37,677 nt of DNA from Ruminococcus sp. UBA4350 (GCA_002394125.1 DGSY01000163.1:1-37677); one strand, 5' to 3'. Positions 22,155-31,233 are shown, counted from the first letter of the stretch. Numbers and translations are program-made. Notes: generated by a model from the sequence alone, not told the origin.

Positions 22155-23858
22155 TTACATCTGGGCGTTGAACAGGCTCTTCAGGCTATAGATAACATCA
22201 TCGTTATCCGCATTGATGCTCGCGGCTTCGTTGATTGCCGAAAGCTCCTGCAGCGCGCTGAGATTTGCGTTATAGCCGATCGTATAGCACGGAACCTCCA
22301 TGCCGGTGACGATCGGGCGGATATCCTTAAGCGTATTGCCGACATTCGTTTCGCCGTCACTGAGGACAAAGAGCAGCGGCTTGATCTTCTGTCCGGTCTC
22401 CGCCTCGACCTGCTCCTGTGCCTTGCGGAGCAGATCCAGTCCGACCAGAACCGCATCATAGGTCGCGGTATTGCCGCCCGGCGAAAGATCCTCGACCGCG
22501 CCGGTGAAGTAGCTGCGCTGGTTGAGGTCGAATTTCGCGATCGGGAGATTGACCGTCACGCCGGTGCTGTAGCTGACCAGACCGACATAGTTCGTCTCGT
22601 TGATATACTGCGAAGCATTGATGAGCGAGGATTGCAGATTCTGGAGCGGTGCGCCGCCCATGCTGCCGGAGACATCCGCAACGAACACGGCCATGACCGG
22701 GCTGCCGGAGTCCTTCTCGGTCTTCCAGAGCTTCTGTGCGCTTTCGAGCGTCTTGCCGGGCAGATTCCACTGCGCGGATTTGTAATCGTCCAGTGCATTG
22801 AAGCCGTATTTCTTCGCGGAATTCTGCGATTTTTCATTCATGCAGTATTCGGTGAAGGCCTTGAGCGTCTCGTTCTGCACGGCGCTCAGATCACCGACCG
22901 CATACATCGGGCTGTCATGCCGCACGCCGAACGGGATGAACTCATAATCGCGCAGCTCGGTCGCATTGTAATAGCCCTGATATTCCATGAGGAATGCATC
23001 GAGCACGCCGTTCTTTGCGGCCTCGCGCATTTGCAGCGTGGTATATGCGACGAACGGGACATTCTGCTGGAACGAGCGGAATTTCTCGGTCGCATTCTGG
23101 CTGAGGATATCCGAGGAATCGAATTCCTCCAGCGCACTGACGAGGAAGTTCAGACCGGTCGAGGAGGCATAGGGATTCGTATAGCCCATCGTGATCTCGC
23201 TCTTGACGGTCGCATTGACGATCGTGCTGATATCGACATTGCCGTAGGAATCGCTGAGCTTCTGATAGGTGTCCTTATTGATGAGGATGCCGGCGGTATT
23301 GCCCGCGAGACGGTCGGCGATCTTTTCGATCCGCACATTCTCCGCTGCGATCATATCGCCCCAGAGCTCATTGGACGGCGTGAAGCCCTCCGGCACATAT
23401 TTGCCGGAAATGATGTAGTCGATCGCCGCGCCGGATGCGATCGGGCGGATCGAAACCGTTGCCCACTGGCCGTCGATCGTGTAATGCGTGCTGTTGAAAT
23501 CCTCCGCGACGTCGATCAGCCAGCCGTCCGTGCCGCCGGTCGCCTTTTCGGTCGAGGAGACGATCTCGATATTGATATCGCCTCTGCCGGTGACGGTCAG
23601 CGGATACTTGCCGATATCCGGCAGCTCCTCCGCGAGATTGCTGCCGGCGATCTCAACGGTCGCCTTGCGCGGCTGTGTCTCACTGACTGAGATCTTTTTG
23701 AGCTTTTTGTCGAGCTGTGCAATCGCGGTCTCACGGGAGACCTCCTGATCGGTTTTGCCGAGATTGCGGCTGATGAGGATGCCGCCGCCGATGCCGCCGA
23801 TCATCAGAACGGCCAGCACTGCGAGAAATACTGCGTTTTTGGATTTCGATGATGCCAT
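22155..23858 (-). CDS. Membrane-anchored solute-binding-like domain fused to a VWA domain
   Basis: 567 residues. One membrane segment lies at about 8-31. Residues about 85-345 resemble an extracellular substrate-binding fold (DGWLIDVAEDFNSTHYTIDGQ, YIISGKYVPEGFTPSNELW, GILINKDTYQ). Residues about 388-560 form a von Willebrand A domain with an intact MIDAS: DVSGSMG (395-401), NTATYDAV and LSDGETN. Metal-dependent protein binding outside the membrane is likely. ATG 23858 is chosen because AAAGGAG lies 8 nt before it; a TTG two codons earlier is too close to the site. The SBP-VWA arrangement is known from bacterial families of unknown function, sometimes near tellurite/toxic-anion genes, none of which are seen here. 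Neighbours are the lipoprotein and two paralogous membrane proteins. Confidence 0.8.
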   Translation of the reverse strand: MASSKSKNAVFLAVLAVLMIGGIGGGILISRNLGKTDQEVSRETAIAQLDKKLKKISVSETQPRKATVEIAGSNLAEELPDIGKYPLTVTGRGDINIEIVSSTEKATGGTDGWLIDVAEDFNSTHYTIDGQWATVSIRPIASGAAIDYIISGKYVPEGFTPSNELWGDMIAAENVRIEKIADRLAGNTAGILINKDTYQKLSDSYGNVDISTIVNATVKSEITMGYTNPYASSTGLNFLVSALEEFDSSDILSQNATEKFRSFQQNVPFVAYTTLQMREAAKNGVLDAFLMEYQGYYNATELRDYEFIPFGVRHDSPMYAVGDLSAVQNETLKAFTEYCMNEKSQNSAKKYGFNALDDYKSAQWNLPGKTLESAQKLWKTEKDSGSPVMAVFVADVSGSMGGAPLQNLQSSLINASQYINETNYVGLVSYSTGVTVNLPIAKFDLNQRSYFTGAVEDLSPGGNTATYDAVLVGLDLLRKAQEQVEAETGQKIKPLLFVLSDGETNVGNTLKDIRPIVTGMEVPCYTIGYNANLSALQELSAINEAASINADNDDVIYSLKSLFNAQM

Positions 23859-23918
23859 TTTCAATGCTCCTTTCGCGGTTGGATCATGAGTTCTGCGTTT
23901 GGGGATGATTGCTGTCTG

Positions 23919-24839
23919 TCAGACAGCCTCTGAATTCTTTGACATGGTAACGGTGCCGTTTTCGGTCGTCCACTGCGCGGAGCGTCCGTCGGTTGAAACA
24001 ATGACCGACTGCTCAAAGGGCTGCGGCGTTCCGTCTCCGAATTCCACAATCAGTCTGATGCTGCCGTCCGGCTGCACCTCGCCGAAATAGGGATACGCCA
24101 TGCTTTCGCCGTTGACGGAAATTGTCATATTGACGCTCTGCTCGACTGTTGAGATATCCCAGCCGTACTCCTTGCCGTTCGCGCTGCCCGACCACTGACC
24201 GGCAAGACACGCCGACTGCGGATAGGCGCGCTCCTGAAAGCTGTCTGTTTTCCGCAGGGCGACCTGCATTCCGGATTCGGAGGTGCCGTTCAGCCAGCCC
24301 TCGCGGGTGCAGTTCCAGTCGCCCTCATTGAAGCTGATCGGGAACAGAAACGGCAGCTGGTCTGCGCCGAAGAGCAGCTGCACATAATCCGGTGTCGGAT
24401 GTGCCCACTGTCCTTCCACGCATCTGCCGTCTGCGCGGTCATAATAGAGCGCTATGCCGTTCGCGAGCAGTTCCATCTGCCAGAGCCGCGCATAATCCTC
24501 GCTGCCGTACTGCCCCATGCAGAGCGTCTGGTCATCGACGGAATAGACCTCCCATTTGCCGCAGAATACGGCATCCGGATCCTCCGCCGCAGGCTCCGGT
24601 GCATTGTCGGCAGGCGGTGCATCGCCGTCAGGCGCGGCATCAGCGGCAGGCTGCGCTGTCTGCACAGGCGGCGCTGTCTGTTCCTGCACGAAATATTCCG
24701 TCGCTTCACTGCTCTGTGCCGCAGTATCCGACGGACCGTGATCGGGGATCTCCGGAAAGCTGCTTTCGCCGCAGCCGGTGCAGACTGCCGCGATCGCTGC
24801 CGCGGCAAGCACTGCGCATAATTTTGTTTTCAGTTTCAT
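23919..24839 (-). CDS. Lipoprotein of unknown function
   Basis: 306 residues. The signal peptide ends in VCTGCGESS, a lipobox-like site with Cys at -3 instead of Leu. A Gln/Thr/Ala/Pro-rich linker extends to about residue 90. The body then holds two similar beta-rich stretches, one with FCGKWEVYSVDDQTL and one with GQWSGSANGKEYGWDIS, which may be duplicated lipocalin-like or beta-sandwich units. ATG 24839 has AAGGAG 7 nt upstream. It is 10 nt downstream of the zinc-ribbon gene, so they are co-transcribed. An 8-bp hairpin (GCTGTCTG/CAGACAGC, 23911-23927) spans its stop codon. I do not recognise the family. Confidence 0.7.
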   Translation of the reverse strand: MKLKTKLCAVLAAAAIAAVCTGCGESSFPEIPDHGPSDTAAQSSEATEYFVQEQTAPPVQTAQPAADAAPDGDAPPADNAPEPAAEDPDAVFCGKWEVYSVDDQTLCMGQYGSEDYARLWQMELLANGIALYYDRADGRCVEGQWAHPTPDYVQLLFGADQLPFLFPISFNEGDWNCTREGWLNGTSESGMQVALRKTDSFQERAYPQSACLAGQWSGSANGKEYGWDISTVEQSVNMTISVNGESMAYPYFGEVQPDGSIRLIVEFGDGTPQPFEQSVIVSTDGRSAQWTTENGTVTMSKNSEAV

Positions 24840-24849
24840 TGGGTTCTCC

Positions 24850-25665
24850 TTACTGCATCCGCATCTGCTGCTGATGCACATCGGCAGTTTCCTCGCCCGT
24901 GCGGATCTGATGCAGCGTATCAGCGATCACATCCAGACAGGGCTGCTGCTGCGGAAGATCGTCATTCATCTGCGTGACCTCAATGATAAGATTCTCAAAA
25001 TCGCGCAGCACCTTTTCATTCTCCGCAAGCCGCGCCTCCAGATATTTCGCATGAACGCGGCAGAGTGCGCGGTCCTTCTGATCGCAGTATTTCAGGCGGT
25101 AGAGGATCTGCTTGCAGTTTTCGAGGATGAACGCTTCCGCATCGGATGCATTCCGGAAGAACGGATGCTCTGCCGGCAGCAGTGCGCGGAGCGCATCCAT
25201 TTTGCTGTCCAGACGCCTGATCTGCTCCGCCGCCTCGATGCCGAAGCGTCCGAGCGGCATGGATTCCAGATTCAGCATCTGAAGCTGTGCATAATAGTCA
25301 TAATGTGTGACCAGCTTTTCGCCGCTGGCGACATAGCTGACTTTTTTGTTTTCAGGATTCTTCGCGTTTTCCCGGTCAATGCGCGAGGCGTTGATCATCA
25401 CCGCAACAAAGCCGACGATCGCCAGCGGGAAAAGTCCGAGGATCAGGCCGACAATGATCAGGCCGATCCAGAGGATGATTCTGGCGGCATAATTGCCGGC
25501 CTTCGAGGGATTCTGCGGCAGGCTGTCCGGAACGGGTTCGGGGGCACGGTATCCGACCGTGCGGTCATTCATCCGGAAGCTGCGCAGGCAGTGCGGGCAG
25601 ACGGCGCTCATCGCGCTGCTTCTCCGCAGCGGGATGCCGCAGGCAGGGCAGACATTTTTCAGCAT
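24850..25665 (-). CDS. Zinc-ribbon membrane protein with helical C-terminal domain
   Basis: 271 residues. The N-terminal zinc ribbon has CPAC and CPHC (about 6-29). Two membrane segments lie at about 63-95. The C-terminal region (about 120-260) is helical and matches the product of the next gene upstream (25703-26398) in a long stretch (FRNASDAEAFILENCKQIL, VLRDFENLIIEVTQMNDD). It ends with a Gln/Met-rich tail (HQQQMRMQ). ATG 25665 has AAAGGAGGGG 6-9 nt upstream. The function is unknown; the layout suggests a membrane-bound adaptor. Confidence 0.7.
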   Translation of the reverse strand: MLKNVCPACGIPLRRSSAMSAVCPHCLRSFRMNDRTVGYRAPEPVPDSLPQNPSKAGNYAARIILWIGLIIVGLILGLFPLAIVGFVAVMINASRIDRENAKNPENKKVSYVASGEKLVTHYDYYAQLQMLNLESMPLGRFGIEAAEQIRRLDSKMDALRALLPAEHPFFRNASDAEAFILENCKQILYRLKYCDQKDRALCRVHAKYLEARLAENEKVLRDFENLIIEVTQMNDDLPQQQPCLDVIADTLHQIRTGEETADVHQQQMRMQ

Positions 25666-25702
25666 GACAACCCCTCCTTTCAACGGGCAGCGCCATGCAA
25701 GG

Positions 25703-26398
25703 CTATTGCATCATCATCTGTGTCGGCGGTTCGTTCTGATCCGTCTCATTCTCCCAGCCCTCCGGCAGATTCGTGCGCACACTCCGGAGCGCATTCGTCA
25801 GCTCATTCAGGCAGGGCGTTGCGGCGTTCGCATCGTCGCCGATCTGGGATACCTCAAGAATGAGGTTTTCAAAATCGGAAAGCACATGGGCATTCTGTCC
25901 GAGCACCTCCTGCAAATATGCGGTATGCATATGCAGCTTATGCGGCTCGCCCTTGTCATAGATCATGACACGGTTCAGAATGCGCTTGCAGTTTGCAAAA
26001 ATATAAGCATCCACATCATTGGCAGTCGAGAGGAACGGGCTCTCCTTCGAGTCGTCCAGCACAGCCCGCAGCGCCTTCTGCTTCCGCTTGAGCGATTCGA
26101 GCTGCTTGATCGCCAGATTGATCTGTGCCGTAAAGGGTGTATCTTCTTCGAGCCACGCCTGAAAGGCGCGGATATAGTCATCGGCATCCTTCAGCCGCTT
26201 TGCATCGCTCACGACCGAAGCACTGCTGCTGTGCAGGATCAGCCAGTCGATGCCGAGCGACAGCGCGATGACGCCGGCAAGCACCAGATATTTCGCAAAG
26301 GTCAGATCCGTTTTCGCAAGGATATTGTAAAGCGCGACGGCGAGTACGACCTCACCGGCCGCGAGCGCGACCATCAGGATCTTTGAACCGTTTTTCAC
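25703..26398 (-). CDS. Membrane protein, paralogue of the downstream zinc-ribbon protein
   Basis: 231 residues. Two membrane segments lie near the N-terminus (about 7-27 and 34-52). The helical soluble region carries NDVDAYIFANCKRILNRV and VLSDFENLILEVSQIGDD, clearly homologous to the product of 24850-25665. The end is Met/Gln-rich (PPTQMMMQ) in both. The GTG at 26398 is chosen because AAAGGGGG lies 9 nt upstream; an upstream extension would read into the -10 box. It is the first gene of the 22155-26398 cluster. The function is unknown. Confidence 0.7.
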   Translation of the reverse strand: MKNGSKILMVALAAGEVVLAVALYNILAKTDLTFAKYLVLAGVIALSLGIDWLILHSSSASVVSDAKRLKDADDYIRAFQAWLEEDTPFTAQINLAIKQLESLKRKQKALRAVLDDSKESPFLSTANDVDAYIFANCKRILNRVMIYDKGEPHKLHMHTAYLQEVLGQNAHVLSDFENLILEVSQIGDDANAATPCLNELTNALRSVRTNLPEGWENETDQNEPPTQMMMQ

Positions 26399-26429
26399 GG
26401 TGCAGCCCCCTTTCATTTCGTATGCTATA

Positions 26430-26458
26430 ATCATATCATACCCGGCGGTTTCTGTCAA
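26430..26458 (-). promoter_or_regulatory. Promoter of the envelope cluster
   Basis: On the minus strand, TTGACA (26458-26453), a 17-bp spacer and TATGAT (26435-26430), about 32 nt upstream of the GTG start. Confidence 0.7.
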
Positions 26459-26500
26459 GGCTGAAAAACCGTCAGGAAAACCGGATTTCGGTCAAAAATA

Positions 26501-26533
26501 AAAAGGAGGACGAATCTCCTCCGTCCTCCTTTT
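26501..26533. terminator. Terminator after ispH-S1
   Basis: A perfect 12-bp stem, AAAAGGAGGACG (26501-26512) and CGTCCTCCTTTT (26522-26533), with A/T ends on both strands. Confidence 0.9.
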
Positions 26534-26581
26534 CCAATCTGAGCTGCACTCAGACCGTTCGTTCTCTGCGATATACGCGGA

Positions 26582-28657
26582 TTACTCAGCCGGTGTCTCC
26601 TCGGTCTCCGCTGCCGGAGCCTCGTCGGAATACACGACCTCGTCCTCCTCCTCAGCGATTTCCTCGTCCGCATCCTCGGATACTGCACGCATGGAAAGGC
26701 TGATGCGCTTCTTCTCGGTGTCGATCGCGGTGATCTTGACCGTCACGGTATCGCCGACATTGACGACATCCTTGACATTGGTCACGCGCTCATTGGAGAG
26801 CTGCGAAATATGAATCAGACCGTCGATGCCGTCCGTAATGCGGGCAAATGCACCGAAGGAAGTGACCGAAACGACCGTTGCCTCGACGACATCGCCGACA
26901 GCATACTCGTTGGTGAACTTGACCCACGGATTGTCCTCGGGACGTCTGTGACCGAGAGAAATTCTGCCGGTCTCCGGATTGAGTGCCTTGATGTAGACCT
27001 CAAGCGTATCGCCGACCGCGACGACATCGCTCGGCTGGTGGATGCGGGACCACGACAGCTCGGAAACATGGACCATGCCGTCGATGCCGCCCAGATCCAC
27101 GAATGCGCCGTAGCTGGTCAGGGACTTGACCTCGCCGGTGTAGACATCGCCGACCTTTGCGGTCTCCCAGAATTTTGCCTTGGCTGCATCGCGCTCGGCC
27201 TTCTGTACCTGACGGATGGAGCCGACTGCTCTGCGGCGCTGCTCGTTGACATCAATGATGACGAACTTGACCGGCTGCTTGAGCAGGACATTGAGATCTG
27301 CGCCTCTGCCCAGACCGGACTGAGATGCAGGAATAAAGACATGAACGCCGTTGCTGTCAGCGACCAGACCGCCCTTGACAACGCTGAGGACGGTACCCTC
27401 AAGCACCTCGCCCGATTCATGGGCTTTGAGGATATTCTCGAAGCCGATCATTTCATCAACTCTGCGCTTCGAGAGCTGAACAGTACCTTCTGCGTCATTC
27501 ACCTGGATGACAACGAGCTCGAGCTCATCGCCGACTTTTACAAGGTCAGAGGGCTTCTTCGAGGTATCACTGGTCAGTTCGGAGAGGGTAATATAGCCGG
27601 TCTGCTTGGCACCTACATCGACCATGACTTCGTTGTTTCCGCTGATGGAAGCGACGATGCCGACAACCCGGTCACCCTTTCTGATTTTTTTCGTGAAGGT
27701 CTTATCCAGCTCCTCCTCGAATGCGGCAGCGAAGTCCTCGCTTTCCGGGATAGTGGTATCGGTGTCAAAAATTCCAGACATATTGGTTTGAACCTCCTTA
27801 ATAATGTGGGCTGGTGTACTGGCGCCCGCCGTGATGCCGATCCGGAGAATAAAATCCGCGCCGGCCTTCTCCGCGGCCTTCGCCGCAGTCTGCCGGATCT
27901 CATCCGCATACGCATCCAGCTCCGCCGCTGATTCTATGAGCCATACCGGACAGTTCCGCTGACAGACATCATAGAGCTTGACGGTGTTGGAGCTGTGTCT
28001 CCCGCCGACGACAAGCATCAGATCGGATTCCCGTGAGAGCGCATCCGCATCCGATTGCCGCGCCGCAGTCGCGCTGCAAATGGTTTCAAATATCTTCAGA
28101 TCAGGGTGATCAGACGGCAGAAGTGCAATACACTCCCCCCATAATAATTTATTATATGTTGTTTGGGCGACGATTGCAAGCTTTTCGGGCAATGTTCTGT
28201 CAATTAAACATAATAATTCGTTTTTATCCCTGAAAACTGTGCAATTCCCCTTACAATGTCCCACAATCCCCTGAACTTCGGGATGCTGCGGGTCACCTGC
28301 GATAAAAATATGTCTTCCCTCTGCGGTCTGCTCGGCGACGATCTTGTGAATGCGCGCAACAAATGGGCAGGTCGCGTCGATGACGGGATTGCCCTGCTGT
28401 TCCAGCTGCGCATAGACCGCCTGCGGAACACCGTGGGCACGGATGATGAGCGTTTCGCCCGGCTCCAGCTCCTCCGGCGCATTGACGATCCTTGCGCCCT
28501 TTTCGCGCAGATCGCCGACGACCGCCTCATTATGGACGATCGGGCCGAGCGTCGCAGTCTGTCTGCCCTCGGCGAGTGCCTCGTAAACGAGCTTGACGGC
28601 GCGGTCTACGCCGAAGCAGAAGCCTGCTGATTTCGCAGTCCGGATGATCGTGCGCAA
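26582..28657 (-). CDS. ispH: Bifunctional HMBPP reductase (IspH) / ribosomal protein S1
   Basis: The N-terminal IspH domain (1-290) reduces HMBPP to IPP and DMAPP in the MEP isoprenoid pathway. The three iron-sulfur Cys are C14 (AGFCFGVDRA), C97 (DATCPFV) and C194 (TICSATAARQ); substrate residues H42, H75, H125 and E127 are present, as is the GITAGASTP motif. After an acidic linker, four S1 RNA-binding repeats fill about 325-665, each with a G-x-V motif near the start, and an acidic tail ends the protein. This fusion is known in Clostridia. The start is a TTG with GGAGG 7 nt upstream; the only nearby ATG is out of frame. Codons 137-180 (28118-28249) are unusually AT-rich. It follows the carboxypeptidase gene by 14 nt. 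Confidence 0.95.
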   Translation of the reverse strand: MRTIIRTAKSAGFCFGVDRAVKLVYEALAEGRQTATLGPIVHNEAVVGDLREKGARIVNAPEELEPGETLIIRAHGVPQAVYAQLEQQGNPVIDATCPFVARIHKIVAEQTAEGRHIFIAGDPQHPEVQGIVGHCKGNCTVFRDKNELLCLIDRTLPEKLAIVAQTTYNKLLWGECIALLPSDHPDLKIFETICSATAARQSDADALSRESDLMLVVGGRHSSNTVKLYDVCQRNCPVWLIESAAELDAYADEIRQTAAKAAEKAGADFILRIGITAGASTPAHIIKEVQTNMSGIFDTDTTIPESEDFAAAFEEELDKTFTKKIRKGDRVVGIVASISGNNEVMVDVGAKQTGYITLSELTSDTSKKPSDLVKVGDELELVVIQVNDAEGTVQLSKRRVDEMIGFENILKAHESGEVLEGTVLSVVKGGLVADSNGVHVFIPASQSGLGRGADLNVLLKQPVKFVIIDVNEQRRRAVGSIRQVQKAERDAAKAKFWETAKVGDVYTGEVKSLTSYGAFVDLGGIDGMVHVSELSWSRIHQPSDVVAVGDTLEVYIKALNPETGRISLGHRRPEDNPWVKFTNEYAVGDVVEATVVSVTSFGAFARITDGIDGLIHISQLSNERVTNVKDVVNVGDTVTVKITAIDTEKKRISLSMRAVSEDADEEIAEEEDEVVYSDEAPAAETEETPAE

Positions 28658-28671
28658 GCCGCATCCTCCTC

Positions 28672-29802
28672 TCAGGTGATATGCTCATAGAGCGGCAGAT
28701 CTGCCGCATCGAGTGTGACGCGCTGCACGCTTTCCGGCGGCAGGCAGGTCATCTTGTAAAGCGTCAGGGTATCTCCGACCGCATCCAGCGGCTCGAAGGT
28801 CGTGCTGCCGGCGACCACGCAGATATAGGTCTTGCCGGACGCATCCTCTGCCCATGTCGCAAGGCACTGTCCGGCGGGATTCGTGAAGCCGGTCTTGCCG
28901 CCGCGGACATGGAGCGGATTCGGAATGGTCTCCAGCTCGTCGCCGACCATGCGGGAAAGCGTCGTCGAGACAAGGTGAATACCTTCGGGATGCTCCTCCG
29001 TGACGGCGGTCGTATATTCGAGCGTGGACATCACCTCGCGGCAGAACGGATCGCTGATCGCGTACTGCAAGATGCGCGCCATATCGGTCACGCTGGAAAC
29101 ATGGCCGTCGTCGTGCAGGCCGGTGACATTGCGGAAAACCGAATGCTCCAGACCCATTTCCGCAGCGAGCTGATTCATGCATTCCACAAATGCCGCCTCG
29201 CTGCCCGCTGCATATTTCGCGAGCATGACAGCCGCATCCGCGCCGGAGGGCAGCATCATCGCATAGACCAGATCCTTGACCGTGCAGACCTCGCCGGCCT
29301 TGAATCCGGCGACATAGGCCATCTTCGCCTCCTGCTCCGCGATCACGCCCGCATCCATGATGACCGTGCCGTCGAGCGCTTCATCTGTCAGCAGCTCGCG
29401 CAGCGTGATGAGCGTCATCATCTTGGTCATCGAGGCGGGATAGATCTCCTGATCGGAGCCGTGCTCCAGCAGTACCTTGCTGCCGTTGCCGTCGCATTCC
29501 ACCAGCAGGAAATTCCGCGCCAGCACCTTCGCGGGATCGTCAACCGTGACGGTCTCGGTCGAAAGCTCCGGAGCTGTCGGATATTTTGCAGTTGTCGTTG
29601 TCGTGACGGCCGTGGTCTCCGCCTGTGTCTGCAAAAGCGCCGAGCTGAATTCCGGCTCGGAATTCGCGGAATTGTTCCGGCGGCTCTCGATCAGCTTTTT
29701 GCCGCCGAAATAGAGTGCTGCAAATGCCGCAACGATCACGACAGGCCAGACGATCAGGCCGTAGCGCGGCGGTTTTTTCTGCTGATTAGACTGCTTTGCC
29801 AT
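28672..29802 (-). CDS. D-alanyl-D-alanine carboxypeptidase, S11 family (penicillin-binding)
   Basis: Trims the pentapeptide of peptidoglycan outside the membrane. The 376 residues have a cytoplasmic basic start, one membrane segment (about 15-34), a Thr-rich linker and the peptidase domain from about 88. The catalytic motifs are S124-M-T-K127 (PASMTKMM), S186-G-A188 where most family members have S-G-N, and K303-T-G (GGKTGFT). The S-x-N change to S-x-A is worth noting but also occurs in some active relatives. The C-terminal membrane-anchoring helix typical of PBP5-like enzymes is absent; anchoring is N-terminal. GGAG lies 8 nt upstream. It lies between the zinc-ribbon membrane protein and ispH-S1 genes. 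Confidence 0.9.
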   Translation of the reverse strand: MAKQSNQQKKPPRYGLIVWPVVIVAAFAALYFGGKKLIESRRNNSANSEPEFSSALLQTQAETTAVTTTTTAKYPTAPELSTETVTVDDPAKVLARNFLLVECDGNGSKVLLEHGSDQEIYPASMTKMMTLITLRELLTDEALDGTVIMDAGVIAEQEAKMAYVAGFKAGEVCTVKDLVYAMMLPSGADAAVMLAKYAAGSEAAFVECMNQLAAEMGLEHSVFRNVTGLHDDGHVSSVTDMARILQYAISDPFCREVMSTLEYTTAVTEEHPEGIHLVSTTLSRMVGDELETIPNPLHVRGGKTGFTNPAGQCLATWAEDASGKTYICVVAGSTTFEPLDAVGDTLTLYKMTCLPPESVQRVTLDAADLPLYEHIT

Positions 29803-29826
29803 ATCTTTCTCCTGTTTCCGGTATAT

Positions 29827-31035
29827 TTATTTGTCCTGCTCCGCAGCCGGTGTATCTGTCTCTGCTGCATCGGACTGAATTGTCTCTGTCACAGCCTCCG
29901 CGATCTCATCCGCACGGATCTCCGGTGCCGCGGGGGTCTCCTGCTTTGCGCCGCAGAATTTGCAGAATTTCGTTTTCGCTTCGATCTCCGCGCCGCAACT
30001 GATGCAGGGCTTCATATCCGGCCCCTGCTTTGCGCCGCAGTATTTGCAGAATTTCATGCCCGCGTCCAGCTCCTTGCCGCAGCTGACACAGCTGACCTTC
30101 GGAACAGCCGGTGCCGCCGGTGCAGCAGCCTTCTTCGGTTTCGCAGCAGCGCGGGCAGGCTTCGGATTCTCCCGTCTGTGCCGCAGGAATGCCGCCAGCT
30201 CGATGAGGAAAAGCGCAAAGGCCGCGCCGGTAACTGCAATATACCAGAGCGGAATGCGAATGATCTTTGTCACAGCGGAAAGCCCGACGACCGTATCATC
30301 GCGCAGCACCGCACCGATGCCGCCGATCGCGGTCAGCAGGAGCAGGATCACAGACGGGATCAGCTTGACAAATCCGAGCCCGCGGATCGCGCCCTCCGCA
30401 TCCCTTCCGGCATTGCGGCGGACAATGATCCAGCGCCAGAGCAGTGCCAGAAGCAGAATGCTCTCAAGAATATAGCCCCAGAAGCTGACGCCGAGACGCT
30501 GCAATGCTCTGCCGGCCTTTGAGCTGCCGAAAAAGCGGCTCAGACCGTTGATGAAGCCAAGCACCGGCTTTGTCTCGGATTCGATCGTCTGCTTATCGCT
30601 GTCGCTGATGATCAGCATACAGCTTTCGCGGAGCTGATCGGCAGCATTGTCGAGCAGCGCGGTGATTTCCGAGCTCTCGATCTGCACCGGCGTATCGGAT
30701 TTGCCGCGCAGCAGATCAAAATGCTGCTCCAGTTTGTCTGCGAAGAATTCCGGCAGCTTCAGACTGTCAACCGCCTGTGCCACATCCTCCGGCAGCACGT
30801 TTTCATCGTCAACGAAATTCGTGCGGATGTATTCCGAGAGCGTCTTGCTGCTCAGCGGCACATCGGCATCGGACAGCCGTGCCGCTCGGAGACTGTCCGT
30901 CAGCGCGGTCGATTTTGTATAGTGCCGGAGCAGGAACGTCATGCTCATGCATCCGAACAGGATCAGTGCGCCCAGCACACACAGAACCGTGTGCAGGATC
31001 AGATAACCCTTTGACTTTGTCTGTTTCTCTTTCAT
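29827..31035 (-). CDS. Four-segment membrane protein with two C-terminal zinc ribbons
   Basis: 402 residues. A membrane segment at about 11-35 is followed by an extracytoplasmic domain of about 145 residues, three more segments (about 184-206, 224-243, 262-284), an Ala/Lys/Pro-rich linker, and two tandem near-identical zinc ribbons: CVSC...CKYCG (316-333) and CISC...CKFCG (344-361). An acidic tail follows. The repeated ribbons look like an internal duplication. The start has GAGAGG 9 nt upstream. It is the first gene of the three-gene operon with the carboxypeptidase and ispH-S1. The function is unknown. Confidence 0.75.
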   Translation of the reverse strand: MKEKQTKSKGYLILHTVLCVLGALILFGCMSMTFLLRHYTKSTALTDSLRAARLSDADVPLSSKTLSEYIRTNFVDDENVLPEDVAQAVDSLKLPEFFADKLEQHFDLLRGKSDTPVQIESSEITALLDNAADQLRESCMLIISDSDKQTIESETKPVLGFINGLSRFFGSSKAGRALQRLGVSFWGYILESILLLALLWRWIIVRRNAGRDAEGAIRGLGFVKLIPSVILLLLTAIGGIGAVLRDDTVVGLSAVTKIIRIPLWYIAVTGAAFALFLIELAAFLRHRRENPKPARAAAKPKKAAAPAAPAVPKVSCVSCGKELDAGMKFCKYCGAKQGPDMKPCISCGAEIEAKTKFCKFCGAKQETPAAPEIRADEIAEAVTETIQSDAAETDTPAAEQDK

Positions 31036-31096
31036 TTCCGGTAACCTCTCTCTGCGCAGGATACAGCACCGCCGTGCTGCTCTGCCGATATCTTAT

Positions 31097-31126
31097 ATTA
31101 TAGCACAGTACAGTACGCATTGTCAA
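31097..31126 (-). promoter_or_regulatory. Promoter of the zinc-ribbon protein / carboxypeptidase / ispH-S1 operon
   Basis: On the minus strand, TTGACA (31126-31121), an 18-bp spacer and TATAAT (31102-31097), about 60 nt before the start codon at 31035. Confidence 0.85.
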
Positions 31127-31182
31127 TGCTCCGGCCGCAGAAAATCCGCCTGTGAACGCATAAAAAATTTGTATTGTCTGCA

Positions 31183-31219
31183 AGCAAAAGCCGCAGCACC
31201 CGTTTGCCGGATGCTGCGG
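31183..31219 (-). terminator. Terminator of the GH25 gene
   Basis: CCGCAGCACCCG (31191-31202) pairs with CGGATGCTGCGG (31208-31219) with one mismatch, and CTTTTGCTT follows on the minus strand. Confidence 0.8.
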
Positions 31220-31233
31220 TCATGTTCATCGGA

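Noticed and set aside
21678..23690. A 670-codon open frame on the plus strand across the rRNA methyltransferase and VWA genes
   Set aside because: It crosses two well-supported minus-strand genes with intact family motifs and has a His/Arg/Ile/Asp-rich composition typical of an antisense frame.
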